Shown: positions 23,622 to 33,215, numbered from the stretch's first letter. The stretch: DNA of 64,000 nucleotides from Endocalyx cinctus (GCA_001600455.1 BCKC01000004.1:1054001-1118000), one strand, 5' to 3'. The notes: generated by a model not told the origin, from the letters alone. Made by a program: numbers and translations.

Positions 23622-25235
23622 CTAGTAGCGCTTCGTGGGACTCCTACTCTTTGTAGGGCTTCTTCCACGTTGCAGTTCTCCTTTGGAAGGACTTCTCCGG
23701 GTCGCCGGTGTTTGGGGTGCCGTGATCGCAAATCGCGAAGGTGGAGATCCGCTATCGGTGTCCGGCGTGTCTTCGTTGTGGTTCAAGAGATAACGTGAAT
23801 TGCCAAAGTTGCGGCGCGGTGTCCTAGGTTCGATCGCCTGCCAATACACTTGTTGCGGCTGCGCCGATATATGTGCTTCTGGTGGGTGGCCGAATGAAGC
23901 TACAGCTCCTTGCCGTGAAAAATCTGGAAAGTCGTGCGCCGTCTTATATAGTGAGCGGCCGCTGAAAAGGAAAATGGTGAATAAAAGAACGAATAGACCC
24001 TGATATATTCGTTAGTATACTCCTATCCCATGTATATAGTATAGTGCACACGTCCCGGGGCTCGTAGGTGGAGGTATAAGTGGTACTTACGATGGTCTTA
24101 TAAGACATGGAATCGATAATCTCATTGACGATCTCGATAATACCTTTGGCACCAAGTTGTATATTTCTAACATCGTCGGGATTTTGGTTCATGCAATCAT
24201 TCCACTGCTCGCAGAGCTCGAACATGGCCGGTAACCTCTGCTCTTTCGGCGCGCACTTGTTCTCTCGGTAATGAGTTGTACACTTGATAATTTCCGTCAC
24301 GATATCGCTTCGCACCGCGTTTCGAGCGGAGGCGAAATCCTCTCGCAGTCCGGAAAGGATAGCCCACCCAATCCACACCGTCATCACCACGCAAACTAAG
24401 CTGAATGTAAATTGTAGCCAGTATCCTAGAATGCTCGGAGCGTAGGGGTGCCGTTGGATGGCGGCAAGAAAGCTCCCGAACCAACTTTCTCGGTCCAATT
24501 TCTTGTTTTCCTGCTTCTTCTGACCTTTATGCGACTGATTCGGTTGAAAGGTACTCTCGTCAGACTCATAATCCGAGTTTTCCCATTCCTCCGGTTGCAG
24601 ATAGGGCAGACGATACCCGCTTATATCCTTATCGGCGTTGTGCCTCTTCCTCTTGCGTATTTTGTCTCTTGACGCGAAGAGCGTCTTGGATATCTCACCT
24701 TTGCCGCTAGCCTTTTTGGATGCGGTTGACCTGCTCTTGTTCATGGTGGCCGGCGTGATAGTCATTTTGCCTAAATCATAAGAGCGATCGTTTTCGGGCG
24801 TCTCGAGGAAATCGGAGGCATCAGTCGCGGCTGGACTGTCTTCGGCGGCGGAGGCTTCGGACATGACGTCTACATCGAAGGGTTTTCTTGGAGTGGTGAA
24901 GGCGGGATTTCGAAATGGCGGGGCCGTAGTAGTTCTCTGTAGACTGGAAGTGGAAAACATGGAAGAACCATTTTGTCCGGGTGTAGGAGGCAAAGGTTTC
25001 GAAGGCGATGATTGCGTGCGATGAAAAGGATTTTGGCCAACGTTATGAAAACCGGAGGCGAAACTATCTACACAAGATGGTTAGTAGATTAATTACAAGT
25101 ACAAAAATAAGCATGGTAACAATTACTTTTATTTTGTATATGTCTGGTTGATTGAGCAAAAGGACTTGAGGGATCCATGGGACCGTGGTTCTGGTATTCC
25201 CAATCCATAGGAGATTCATAAGTTCGTCTATCCAT
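23622..25235 (-). CDS. BRL1: Brl1/Brr6-domain nuclear envelope protein, three exons
   Basis: Exons 25127-25235, 24091-25067 and 23622-23999. The introns are 59 and 91 bp (donors GTAATT, GTAAGT), giving 487 aa. Exon 1 encodes the short N-terminus MDRRTYESPMDWEYQN. The middle is basic and disordered (RKRKRHNADK). Transmembrane segment 1 is about residues 252-274 (FTFSLVCVVMTVWIGWAIL), and segment 2 opens exon 3 (GLFVLFTIFLFSG). Between them lie four cysteines at about 299, 308, 322 and 328 (KCTTHYRENKC, LCEQWNDC), the disulfide pattern of the Brl1/Brr6 domain. Known role: inner nuclear membrane protein helping membrane fusion during nuclear pore assembly and lipid homeostasis. The tail after segment 2 is Ser/Pro/Arg-rich. 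The symbol is by family; whether it is Brl1 or Brr6 is not resolved, as filamentous fungi often keep one copy. Confidence 0.92.
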
Positions 25236-25826
25236 CGTGAAGGAATAACTTATTCAATAAGCACCTAGGTAACCAAACTGTAATAAGCAATTGCTATAGT
25301 AACAGAGTATATCAGTTCTTAGGGCTCATTGAGATATATAGCGTTTGAGAGATGGCAGTTTGAAGATAAAAGCTTGTAGTTCTAGTCAAGAAAAGGTCAT
25401 AGTAACATGTCTCTCTGTCTCAGTCTATATAGATAGGGTGTTCCATTTCTATATCAATACAGTTAAGTGCATAGCAACCCATGAGGAAAAGTAAACAAAA
25501 AATATAAGCCACAAGAACGGTAAAGGGAGGACACGCAAAAACGTAATTTTTGTACTTGCCTTATCTAGTTTAGTGTATTTCGGGTGCGATAGGTACTGAG
25601 TATACGGGCTGACGGGGTATGGCTCGGTAGTCACCGTTCCCAAAACACCACAAATCAGGTTAGCGCGTTGTCAAGATCGCCGCTTTTGCTCAGGCTCGGC
25701 TCAGTCGATCTTCAGTCAGCTGACTGAGCTATATTTTATGTAAAAGTTATGCAAACTGTAGTCGACTAAACGGATTAAAAAACGGTCAGACTAAATTTGA
25801 AAAACTACCGTATTATTATCCCTCTA
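25236..25826. other. Brl1 5' flank and left edge of the accessory island
   Basis: It holds the promoter side of the Brl1/Brr6 gene, one copy of a 27-bp dispersed repeat (25626-25652, shared with 30086-30112) and GCTCAGGCT-type short repeats near 25679-25704. No gene supported. Confidence 0.5.
25626..25652. repeat. 27-bp dispersed direct repeat, copy 1
   Basis: GGTAGTCAC(C/G)GTTCCCAAAA followed by CACCACA; 26 of 27 bases match copy 2 at 30086-30112, 4.46 kb away in the same orientation. Confidence 0.8.
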
Positions 25827-26041
25827 TCCCCTTATGGTCCGAGTGAGCATCGCCAAGACCTCACCTAATTTTGGCCCAATCAGCTGCCTGATCGAGTAGG
25901 CAAAGAATTTGCTTAGCTAATTTACTTACTGAAGCTGGCAAGTGAAAATTTACCCCACCTACTTGTTGAGGCAGCTGGCCACAGCTGATTGGGCCAAAAT
26001 TAGGTGAGGTCTTGGCGATGCTCACTCGGACCATAAGGGGA
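25827..26041. mobile_element. MITE with perfect 60-bp terminal inverted repeats and TA target duplication
   Basis: The left arm 25827-25886 begins TCCCCTTATGGTCCGAG and the right arm 25982-26041 is its exact reverse complement over 60 bp. Both outer ends abut a TA dinucleotide (25825-25826 and 26042-26043), the target-site duplication expected for Tc1/mariner-type insertion. The 95-bp centre has no coding capacity, and part of it (GCCTgatcGAGTAGG versus CCTACTTGTTGAGGC) continues the symmetry imperfectly. Length is 215 bp, so it is non-autonomous. Perfect arms in a decayed neighbourhood suggest recent insertion, or pressure or repair keeping the arms identical. Confidence 0.9.
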
Positions 26042-26170
26042 TACTGTGACAGTCTCTCTCTACTTAGTAGTTTTACGTTTATAACATACTTATTAATATA
26101 TATAGGTTCCGCTGGGTCCCCTTATCAACTCAACGTTCTTGAAAACTGTTTTGATTACCTGAGGGTGTGA

Positions 26171-26425
26171 AGCGTACTCGCATCCTTACCAGCAACACTA
26201 GAAGAAACTTATACTGGAATTTTAACTAACGTTCTTCAAGGTTATCACCATCATACTACGCAAATCTTACAATTTTTAACCTATCCCGAACGGCCGCTAC
26301 GGGTCGATGAAGCTATTGACGCAATTGCTATCAACTTAGCAGAAGACCCACCGTTTAATACGAAGAACAGGATGCGTGGGGAACGAATCTTGCACAATGG
26401 GCTCGCTGCATATTACATTGACTAG
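26171..26425 (+). pseudogene. Relic of an NLR-type (NACHT) incompatibility/immune gene
   Basis: The plus frame reads SLPATLEETYTGILTNVL, then QILQFLTYPERPLRVDEA, then NLAEDPPFNTKNRM, before a stop at 26423. This matches the segment after the NACHT ATPase in fungal NACHT-ankyrin/WD proteins, where LPxTLDETYxRIL...ILxWLxxxxRPLxxxEL...AED is highly characteristic. A stop sits immediately upstream (26168), the ATPase P-loop is absent, and no repeat domain follows, so it is a fragment. In family terms it belongs to the fungal NLRs used in heterokaryon incompatibility and probable immunity. Confidence 0.75.
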
Positions 26426-26494
26426 GTACTTCCGGTATTAGGAAGCGGTAGCTGCTGACTTTAATGGGTTTGGATGGGTCGTCATAGCCCTAAA

Positions 26495-27016
26495 CTAACC
26501 GGCAAATATATGTTGATGAACAAGTGTATATTGATATCTATAAGAATGAAATGAGAGGCTGTCTGAAGCGAATGTAAACGATATCCCCCTACTGTTCTCT
26601 ACTATAATAACCTTTCTACCGTGACGGATGACTTGATGAAGCAAGCGCCTTTCAAAGGACCGGATGAGCACATCTACGTACGTATGGTACGTGTTAGGCT
26701 GAAATATATGAAAATTTTGTTGCACAACGACATCAATCCTGGAGGGTACAAAACTCTCCAGGAATCATGAGGAAGATCACTCGGTCTATCCTTGGCTATA
26801 TTCACATACATTAGCATTACAATACTGGATTTCCCTTTTAGTTGCCAGAACTTACCATTGGTAAGCAGGGGGGGCACCTGAATGGAACAGACAAGGCGCA
26901 TCATCGGGTTCAACGGAAGTGGTGTGATCAACATGGTTTTCAGATTTGCCGGGACAGTTGTGAGCACCACCAGTAGTCTTGATCCACTGCTTACAGACAG
27001 AGCATCGTTCAGCCAT
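26495..27016 (-). CDS. Small Cys/His-rich protein, two exons, unknown family
   Basis: Exon 1 is 26856-27016 and exon 2 is 26495-26738. The 117-bp intron has a GTAAGT donor, a CTAAT branch-like site and a CCTCCAG acceptor; the phase-2 junction gives 134 aa. Exon 1 carries C5-x2-C8 (RCSVCKQW) and then AHNCPG and APCLFHSG, suggesting zinc binding. Exon 2 reads QNFHIFQPNTYHTYVDVLIR and then RRLLHQVIRHGRKVIIVENS, which looks like genuine folded-protein sequence. The 5' flank of the ATG is a CTT/CAT-repeat pyrimidine-rich stretch, as in many fungal leaders. It lies next to the NLR relic in the repeat island. No family recognised. It could be a live orphan gene or a recent pseudogene; transcription would decide. 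Confidence 0.45.
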
Positions 27017-28834
27017 TGTGAATTTGATAAAGATGATTGAAGAAGAAGAAGAAGAAGATGATGATGATGACGTTGTTGTTGCTACTGGGTGTACTATTGT
27101 TTGGATGTTACTATGGAATAAAATTCGGTGAAAATATTGAGAGGAGATTCTGGGGAATGGATAGAATGTGATTTATGAAGGTGATACTGGATTGAAGATG
27201 CCATACAATCGACTCCGACTCCTGACGACAGCGCTCTTTATATAGATACCTCCAAACCTGTCTCCCTTAAGGAAACCACATGCTGAAGGTACTTGAGTGC
27301 ACGATGTACGCAGGCCAACAGACAATATAGGCCAACAGACAATATAGGCCAACAGACAATATAGGCCAACAGACAATATAGGCCAACAGACAGTATAGGC
27401 CAACAGAGCGGTACGAAAAAGCCTCACCTATCGTGAAGTTACGATTGAATGAGGAGCTAGCGGTGGCCTCGACCATTGTGACCGGACTGGCTGCTCGCGC
27501 TCATAACTCATATGGAGTTTTTACACTTTGAGCAAGCGGTAGGTGCGTTAGCTCACTTGAACTAAAGTGCTTGTGTTTATGAACTGCAAGGCTAGGAAGA
27601 CGCAGTCACATGCTAAAGGGGAATGTATGATTACGTGTAGGTAGAGAACACCTCACCTATCTTGAAGTCACAACTGGCAAAGGAATCAAGCAATAACCCC
27701 TGTATATTGGGGCCCAATAAAGGGAAGAAACGGGGCCGAAAGGCACACGGCAGCAAGATTGGAGCTAGAACAGCTCCTAAATAAACCAGACCATTTCCAG
27801 ACATACCTGGAAGAGACGGCCTTTTACAATGCGATCTGCCCGAGATAACATGACAAGGGCGAGAAACGGTTGGGCAAGAAACGGTTAGGCGAGGGCCAAC
27901 ACGGGGAGAGAGGGGGAGAATGGGACGAGGCAGGGGCGCGGAGGCCCAACAATCTTTTATTTTTATTTTCTTTTCATCCGCAACATACTAATAGTGCGCA
28001 AAAGCGGTCATCACACGGGATCTCGGCAAAAAGGGGGCTAACACCCGTAACAACAATAAAAACCAACACCAGACTACAAAATTAACGCCGATAGCTACCC
28101 TCAACCGGAGGAGGGAGAATGCGGCTAGGATATGCCGGTAACGGCAGTCGTCTTCGGACTAGAGAGGTAGGATGGTATATCTAGCTCTACCCGCCCCCAT
28201 GCCCCAAGGGAGGCTTATATTAGGCGTTAAACGTAAATAAATACATAAATAAATAAATAACCCCTGTATTAGATCTTCGCCTCTAAGCTTTTACGCCCCC
28301 GGCAAGCTGTAGGCTGGTCGAATTATTCGGACGGTCATCATATGCTTGTAGACCTGCGAAGCTCTAGCGTTGAGTCAAACTCCTCATAGTCCATTCCTCA
28401 AACAAATATCATAACGTTTTATTATACCACACCAACCACCTAATACGACATAAGCCAGGTGGACAACGGTAATGGTTCAACGTTCATTGACGATTAGCCT
28501 CCTTTTAGCCGCTGAAAATTACCAATGCTCCACCGGATTATCTCTCCGTTCCTACACATTGCACAGTTAAGATGTATTACCAAGTTGATGTTGGCCTTCT
28601 TGCATGCACAGCCAACAGTCTATAGTTAGGTATTGTATGTGACATTTGGAAGGTGGCTATGGAGTGTGGATGCAACCCTGATAGCATCAAAAAAGGACAA
28701 ACGGCTAGATTGATAGACCCAAATCCCCTTTTATTATCTATGACTTGATTTCCCTATTAACCAACCCTGATCAGGGGAAAAGTGTTAGTTATTGCTTTTT
28801 CTTTCCCCTTGTTTTCTTCTCCACAAGTTAGGCT
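27017..28834. other. Repeat-rich accessory DNA
   Basis: It contains the GAA/ATG microsatellite 27040-27070, the 17-bp minisatellite 27313-27408 and a repeated phrase CCTCACCTATC(G/T)TGAAGT (27422 and 27651). A 58-codon plus-strand open frame ends near 27849 (contains LEQLLNKPDHFQTYLEE) and fits no family I know. An AAAT microsatellite lies near 28238-28260. No intact gene could be supported. Confidence 0.5.
27313..27408. repeat. 17-bp minisatellite, about 5.6 copies
   Basis: The unit GGCCAACAGACAATATA starts at 27313, 27330, 27347, 27364, 27381 and 27398 (partial). The fifth copy has one substitution (CAGTATA). The period is not a multiple of three. Confidence 0.95.
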
Positions 28835-28921
28835 GATTCACAAGTGGATTCGAACCACTTTCGAGGTCACGGATCTTGGCGCACAATACAGCGCTTAGGC
28901 CCTAGAATACGGCCTGTAAAG
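28835..28921 (-). pseudogene. tRNA-Leu-like relic (class II tRNA shape)
   Basis: Read on the minus strand, an 87-nt segment begins CTTTACA, continues GGCC...CCTAAG (compare the GGCCGAGTTGGTCTAAGGCG of tRNA-Leu) and ends with the perfect B-box GGTTCGAATCC inside an AGTGG/CCACT T-stem, then TGTGAAT. The 5' CTTTACA pairs with the 3' TGTGAAT at six of seven positions (one G-U). Between lies a variable-arm-like stretch (GATCCGTGACCTCGA). The anticodon arm does not form a canonical 5-bp stem with 7-nt loop, so I call it a decayed tRNA or tRNA-derived SINE head, not a functional tRNA. Confidence 0.5.
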
Positions 28922-29154
28922 GGAGCACACTTGGCCTAACATATGCGTGCGTTCAACTAACCAACAAAATTGTATTATAGTTACACTGGACTGTACATGT
29001 AAATGCGATGATAGGCGGTAGAAACCCGGAGTAAGATTATCTCTTGACATCCTACAAAAGTACTTATAGTTCCAAATTGACACATGAATCTACACCTTGA
29101 GCTACAGGTACACTGCCGCTCAACATTTCTTGTAATATATGTTTCGCTTCCATC

Positions 29155-30090
29155 ATGAATCCGTACGAGTCGAACTTAGATAATATACCTATCACTGACA
29201 AATATGCAGATGTACCGCTCTACGGCCGATATTTCCCCAGGCCAAACGACTTTCAAGTCGATCCCCAGCATGTCGGCTCACACTCTCCGGGTGCTTTGCA
29301 GTACTGGTCGTCAGTTATTAAACTTTGTACCGAATCCGTCCTGATCTACCCGGCTGATGAAGGTGGTCGTGATGTGTTCGCCTTAGGCAGCATCATCGTT
29401 AAATCAAGTCATCTCCACGAGACCGAAATCGACTATTCGTACGCTGATGCAAACGAGATTCAAGCAATTGAGATTTCAAGGAATGTTTTAAATCACATTA
29501 AATTGCCTAAAATCTACTTTGCTGGCAAGGTACTGTCTCCTGTAAAATACAAGTTATATATTAATTTTAATATATATATTTAGATCAACGGTCGTCAAGT
29601 ATTAGTCCAAGAAAGAATTGCCGGCATCGGTTTAAACGTCGCATTCCCATACCTATCAGAAGACCAAAAAACGTCTTTTAAACAACAAGGTCGAGAAATA
29701 CTTCGGAAATTATATACTATAAAGCCCGGTAGCGGACAACGGGGGCGTTTTCATGTCGTCCAAGACCCCAACATTCTTGACAACCACCGCATTGGCCCCT
29801 TAGAGAAAAATATACTGTTCTCAGAGGTCAATGTAGACCCAGATAGGAGTCTTATGCACAACGACTTCACCCCGTCCAATTGTATAGTTGACAATGATAA
29901 GATCGTGGGACTCATTGATTGGGAGATGGCTGGATTCTTTGGTTGGAAGACGGCTGGCGAGGTGCATCGTAAAGTAAGAACACCTCAAAGGGAGCATTTT
30001 GCAAATGTGGCATTGAGTGAAGAGGAGCTTCGGGATATGATGTGGTGGAAAGATCTATATGACGATGGCATGCTCGGGCTTTTGGGGTAG
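29155..30090 (+). CDS. APH-type phosphotransferase (aminoglycoside/choline kinase-like), two exons
   Basis: Exons 29155-29529 and 29584-30090. The 54-bp intron has donor GTACTG and acceptor ATTTAG; the phase-0 junction gives 293 aa. The kinase-like fold shows RQVLVQERIAGIGLN (hinge region), the catalytic loop LMHNDFTPSN (H-x-D-x-x-x-x-N) and IVGLIDWEMAG (Mg-binding D-W-E). This places it in the fungal 'phosphotransferase enzyme family' that expanded in Pezizomycotina; substrates are mostly unknown. It is the only clearly intact recognisable gene inside the 25-34 kb repeat island. Its stop codon lies inside a 27-bp sequence also present at 25626-25652, so its 3' end may have been captured or shuffled. 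Family call is firm, function open. Confidence 0.85.
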
Positions 30091-30112
30091 TCACGGTTCC
30101 CAAAACACCACA
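30086..30112. repeat. 27-bp dispersed direct repeat, copy 2
   Basis: 26 of 27 bases match 25626-25652. It begins at GGTAGTCAC, so its TAG is the stop codon of the APH-type gene. Confidence 0.8.
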
Positions 30113-30588
30113 TGTAAGAAAAGGGGTGACGATAGGTTCAATATGGAGTATTGGGTACACATAGATTAATGCTTGGAGAAGGGAAGTTCTAAGATACAGA
30201 AAGGGGTCTGAATGAGACCCTATATGGACTCGATACTAGTCCGATGAAAGTCCTAGTACATACACTAGCTCTCATAATAGCACTTGTCCTTACACTGTTC
30301 AAGTCATGTATATTGATGATTATCTCTCTTGTGCTTGTTTTTCTCTAAGTGTGATCAGCCCTGATTTCTCACCTTTAAATCAGTGTGTGTGCCTGTGCTG
30401 ACTCGGGTCAGGATTATCCATTTCCCGGCACTGCCACCCTGGGAGATGCCCTCATATCTGACACTTTCACTCGTATATCTGTAACTACTTTCTCTTCCTT
30501 TCCTCCTTAGCCTTAGTATTCTCGTCAATAGAGTATTAGCTGCGGTTGCAGGCCTTGACCCAACACTTCCAGTAAGCTCGCCGTGACA

Positions 30589-30912
30589 ACAGCACTTATT
30601 ACAGCACTTATTACAGCACCTATTACAGCACCTATTACAGCACCTATTACAGCACTTATTACAGCACTTATTATAGCACTTATTACAGCACCTATTACAG
30701 CACTTATTACAGCACCTATTACAGCACCTATTACAGCACTTATTACAGCACCTATTACAGCACCTATTACAGCACCTATTACAGCACTTATTACAGCACT
30801 TATTATAGCACTTATTACAGCACCTATTACAGCACTTATTACAGCACCTATTACAGCACCTATTACAGCACTTATTACAGCACCTATTATAGCACTTATT
30901 ACAGCACATATT
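30589..30912. repeat. 12-bp minisatellite with 132-bp higher-order repeat
   Basis: 27 consecutive units of ACAGCAC(C/T)TATT, some with ATAGCAC; the last reads ACAGCACATATT. The pattern of variants shows that 30601-30732 and 30733-30864 are identical blocks of 11 units (order T C C C T T t C T C C, where t is the ATAG variant). The array therefore grew by unit duplication and later by an 11-unit block duplication. Because 12 is a multiple of three, several frames stay open (Cys-Cys-Asn-Arg/Lys repeats on one minus frame). I do not call these genes. Confidence 0.95.
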
Positions 30913-30969
30913 GAGCCGGAGCTAGAACACCGCAATGGCGGCACAATGTTGACCCGACCTGGATAGAGC

Positions 30970-31216
30970 TGTTGAATTGAATGATGTATTCAAAGCATGT
31001 ATGTTGATGTTGAGGTGTAATGGTATTTTAAGCTGAATGCTAAACAAGGTGATGTACCGACCAGTTGTCTGAATTACTTCAATCTGAAGGATTGAAGTCA
31101 ATAAGAAACTTCCAAGGTTGTACGTATATTTTAATCTAATTGTCGGCTACAGCTCGCTGACAAAGCGAGCTTACTTAATGATCAGGCGTAGCCTGATCAA
31201 TACATCAGCCCCTTAC
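30970..31216 (-). mobile_element. LTR-like, hairpin-rich segment (probable degenerate LTR)
   Basis: On the minus strand it starts TGTAAGGGGCTGATG and ends TTCAATTCAACA, the TG...CA boundary form of LTRs. It holds three strong hairpins: TGATCAGGC/GCCTGATCA, GCTCGCT/AGCGAGC and ACTTCAATC/GATTGAAGT. The architecture matches the better supported solo LTR at 37331-37538, but no matching target-site duplication was found, so the ends are uncertain. Confidence 0.4.
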
Positions 31217-31471
31217 ACGAAAAGAGAGCGTAAGTGCGGATCGGGAATAAATGGACTGAAGTAGCGCTAAATCATGACCTGGGTCCACTTGGTCGGACAT
31301 GGATGGAACGGGGCAGACTCTGTCGCTGCAAAAGGCACATCTGCAGTCCATATTGGAAACAGCTACGGTGGGCGTGGCATCTTTGATCGTTAGCCTTCGA
31401 GATTTCGGCTCCTTTGGCTCGCGCACATACCATTCGACTTCAGGATTCCAGAAAATGCTCGTCGAGAGCAT
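31205..31471 (-). pseudogene. Decayed coding fragment, possibly HET-domain related
   Basis: An open frame of 89 codons ends in DLALLQSIYSRSALTLSF, resembling the 'LMxxIYSxAxxTI' segment of fungal HET domains; upstream it reads CRCAFCSDRVCPVPSM, which fits no motif I know. It abuts the LTR-like segment, which may have truncated it. Weak call, based on one motif only. Confidence 0.3.
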
Positions 31472-31503
31472 TTGGGACCTAGGATAACTTAGTACACTAA
31501 ACC

Positions 31504-31624
31504 GATTATGGACTTAAAAGTATTTTTAGATTACATATAGCCTAAGTCCACTTATTACGGCGCTTACTAAGTCTTCTTTGGCGTCCATAATGGACTTAAA
31601 ACTCTATCTCGATTACATATAACC
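31504..31624. repeat. Two-copy 38-bp direct repeat, period 83 bp
   Basis: Copies at 31504 and 31587 share AT(T/A)ATGGACTTAAAA and GATTACATATA(G/A). Non-coding. The DNA after it (31650-31680) includes the hairpin TACGAGC/GCTCGTA and may be another LTR-like fragment. Confidence 0.6.
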
Positions 31625-32173
31625 CATGATAACCTAAATATTGGTTATATTGTGTTGTATACGAGCTGGTGGCTCGTATGGGCTATCCAGTGTGTAGCGT
31701 GGGTAGAGGAACAGAAGGTATGAGAGAGATATTAGTATGTACGGCACTCCAGTCACTAGGGTGAAAGTATGCTATGCAAATGTATGATATGAATGAGTTG
31801 CTAGTTCTAAGTTCTGTCTGGTGGTGCGAGCCAGCTATATATACGCATACCTGGAGATAGCTCCACCTAATGCTGGCTAGGTTGATAAAGATAAAATGGA
31901 AACTATGGAAGGAGACTTACAGGGTGTAAAAAGGATTCAAGAGTGGCTAATCAAATGTTCCGAGAAACCTATTACGTCCCATTAAACGGGGACTCTCGCC
32001 TTACAGCATTTATTTTACTTATGTGTCTGTGTCTGTGTGTGTGACATGAGGGCCAGGTTTCTACGGCCCGGGAGAATCGAAAGCAGAATTTGACGAGCAA
32101 GGCTGTCTCGTGAAAAAGATCTCGGGGGCATACGGGCGTTTATTACTACATGGATTCAGACGCCGTACACAGT

Positions 32174-32515
32174 ACCAGTACGACCCCAGTTAAATCGAAG
32201 ACAAGGTTACAAGCCTGGGCAAAAACAGCAACTGCACTTTCCCCGGTTCGTTGAAAAAAAAGCCGACGTAAGTTCCAGAGTTCGTATTAATCCAAGCCTG
32301 TACTGGTCTGGGCTCGTACTGATACGCTGCTATAATCCGTACCAGTACGACCTTAGACCAGTACGGACTTGGACCAGTACAGATTTAGCCAACAGACTGA
32401 TACGATATTCGAACCAGTACGGAGGCGCGGCGCGAACTAGTACGATATTCGTACCAGTACGGGGCCCACAGCCGTACTGGTCTGAATATCGTACCAGTCC
32501 GTGGTTCAAATCTGT
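32174..32515. repeat. Cluster of CCAGTACG / CGTACTGG short repeats in both orientations
   Basis: About nine near-copies of (G)TACCAGTACG or CGTACTGGTC occur within 340 bp (for example at 32173, 32290, 32339, 32356, 32371, 32413, 32453, 32472 and 32489). Such mixed-orientation subterminal motifs are typical of DNA-transposon ends where transposase binds. No terminal inverted repeats or coding sequence were defined. Confidence 0.65.
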
Positions 32516-32532
32516 GCTGTTATAATGCACGG

Positions 32533-32775
32533 TTAAAACATACCGCATATACGCTTGAACAATCGGTTCGGAGCCGACCCGCATTTGACAAGCCAAGGCA
32601 GATTCCGTACGGGATCAATTATGATTGTGCCTCGTAAATTAAGATTGGACCTTAACAACGGGTCATTATATACCTCTTCGAATAGCTTGCTAACCGCATT
32701 TTCGACAATGTCGCGCTCAAAGTCTCGAAGTCCGATCTCACTGCTAATAGGGCGGAGTATAGACATGACATATTC
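32533..32775 (-). pseudogene. Coding-like relic of an unrecognised gene
   Basis: The minus frame reads SILRPISSEIGLRDFERDIV, then ENAVSKLFEEVYNDPLLRSN and LNLRGTIII, then runs out of sense and stops. There is no ATG at its head and a stop precedes it by one codon. The composition is that of a real conserved protein, but I cannot name the family. It lies beside the CCAGTACG cluster. Confidence 0.4.
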
Positions 32776-33029
32776 CAACTAGTTAAGGGACGGAAAGTTC
32801 GGCTGCAACGAAAAGGAATGCCCAGTTAAAAGTCGGTCCCAAATAGCTTCCTACTTAACTGCAAAGTCATGCCATAGAACAATTCGTCGAGGAAATATTC
32901 GACCGGTTGGATTAGTCGGCTCGCCTTTTATAGTCGATAAGGGATCGGTCATCACCCGAATGGAAAGGTTTAACGAATGACATGCCTCGAGGTATCACTA
33001 AAGAACTTGGGGTTATACTTGTTCTTCGG

Positions 33030-33113
33030 CCTCTTCGCGTCGACGTTATTCTTCTTCGCGTCGACGTTATTCTTCTGCAAGTTAACGTTCTACTTCTGCA
33101 AGTCGACGTCTTA
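33030..33113. repeat. 21-bp tandem repeat, four copies
   Basis: Units CTTCTTCGCGTCGACGTTATT (33030, 33051) and diverged CTTCTGCAAGT(T/C)(A/G)ACGT (33072, 33093). The period is 21 bp. Confidence 0.85.
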
Positions 33114-33215
33114 GATCAACTTCCATAATAGTGATAAAAATATTAAAAAGAGCAAAATAACGTATTAGCAACCGGAATCACAAGGTAAATAAAATCACTT
33201 GTTTACATTTTTAGA

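Noticed and set aside
26743..26855. Alternative splice of the small Cys/His-rich gene using an acceptor only about 31 nt after the donor
   Set aside because: The intron would be too short for fungal spliceosomes; the longer intron gives a better junction.
30355..30944. Open frames on both strands through the 12-bp minisatellite, including a Cys-Cys-Asn-Arg/Lys repeat protein of 184 codons
   Set aside because: They follow automatically from a repeat period divisible by three; three frames are open at once and none has a family match or promoter evidence.
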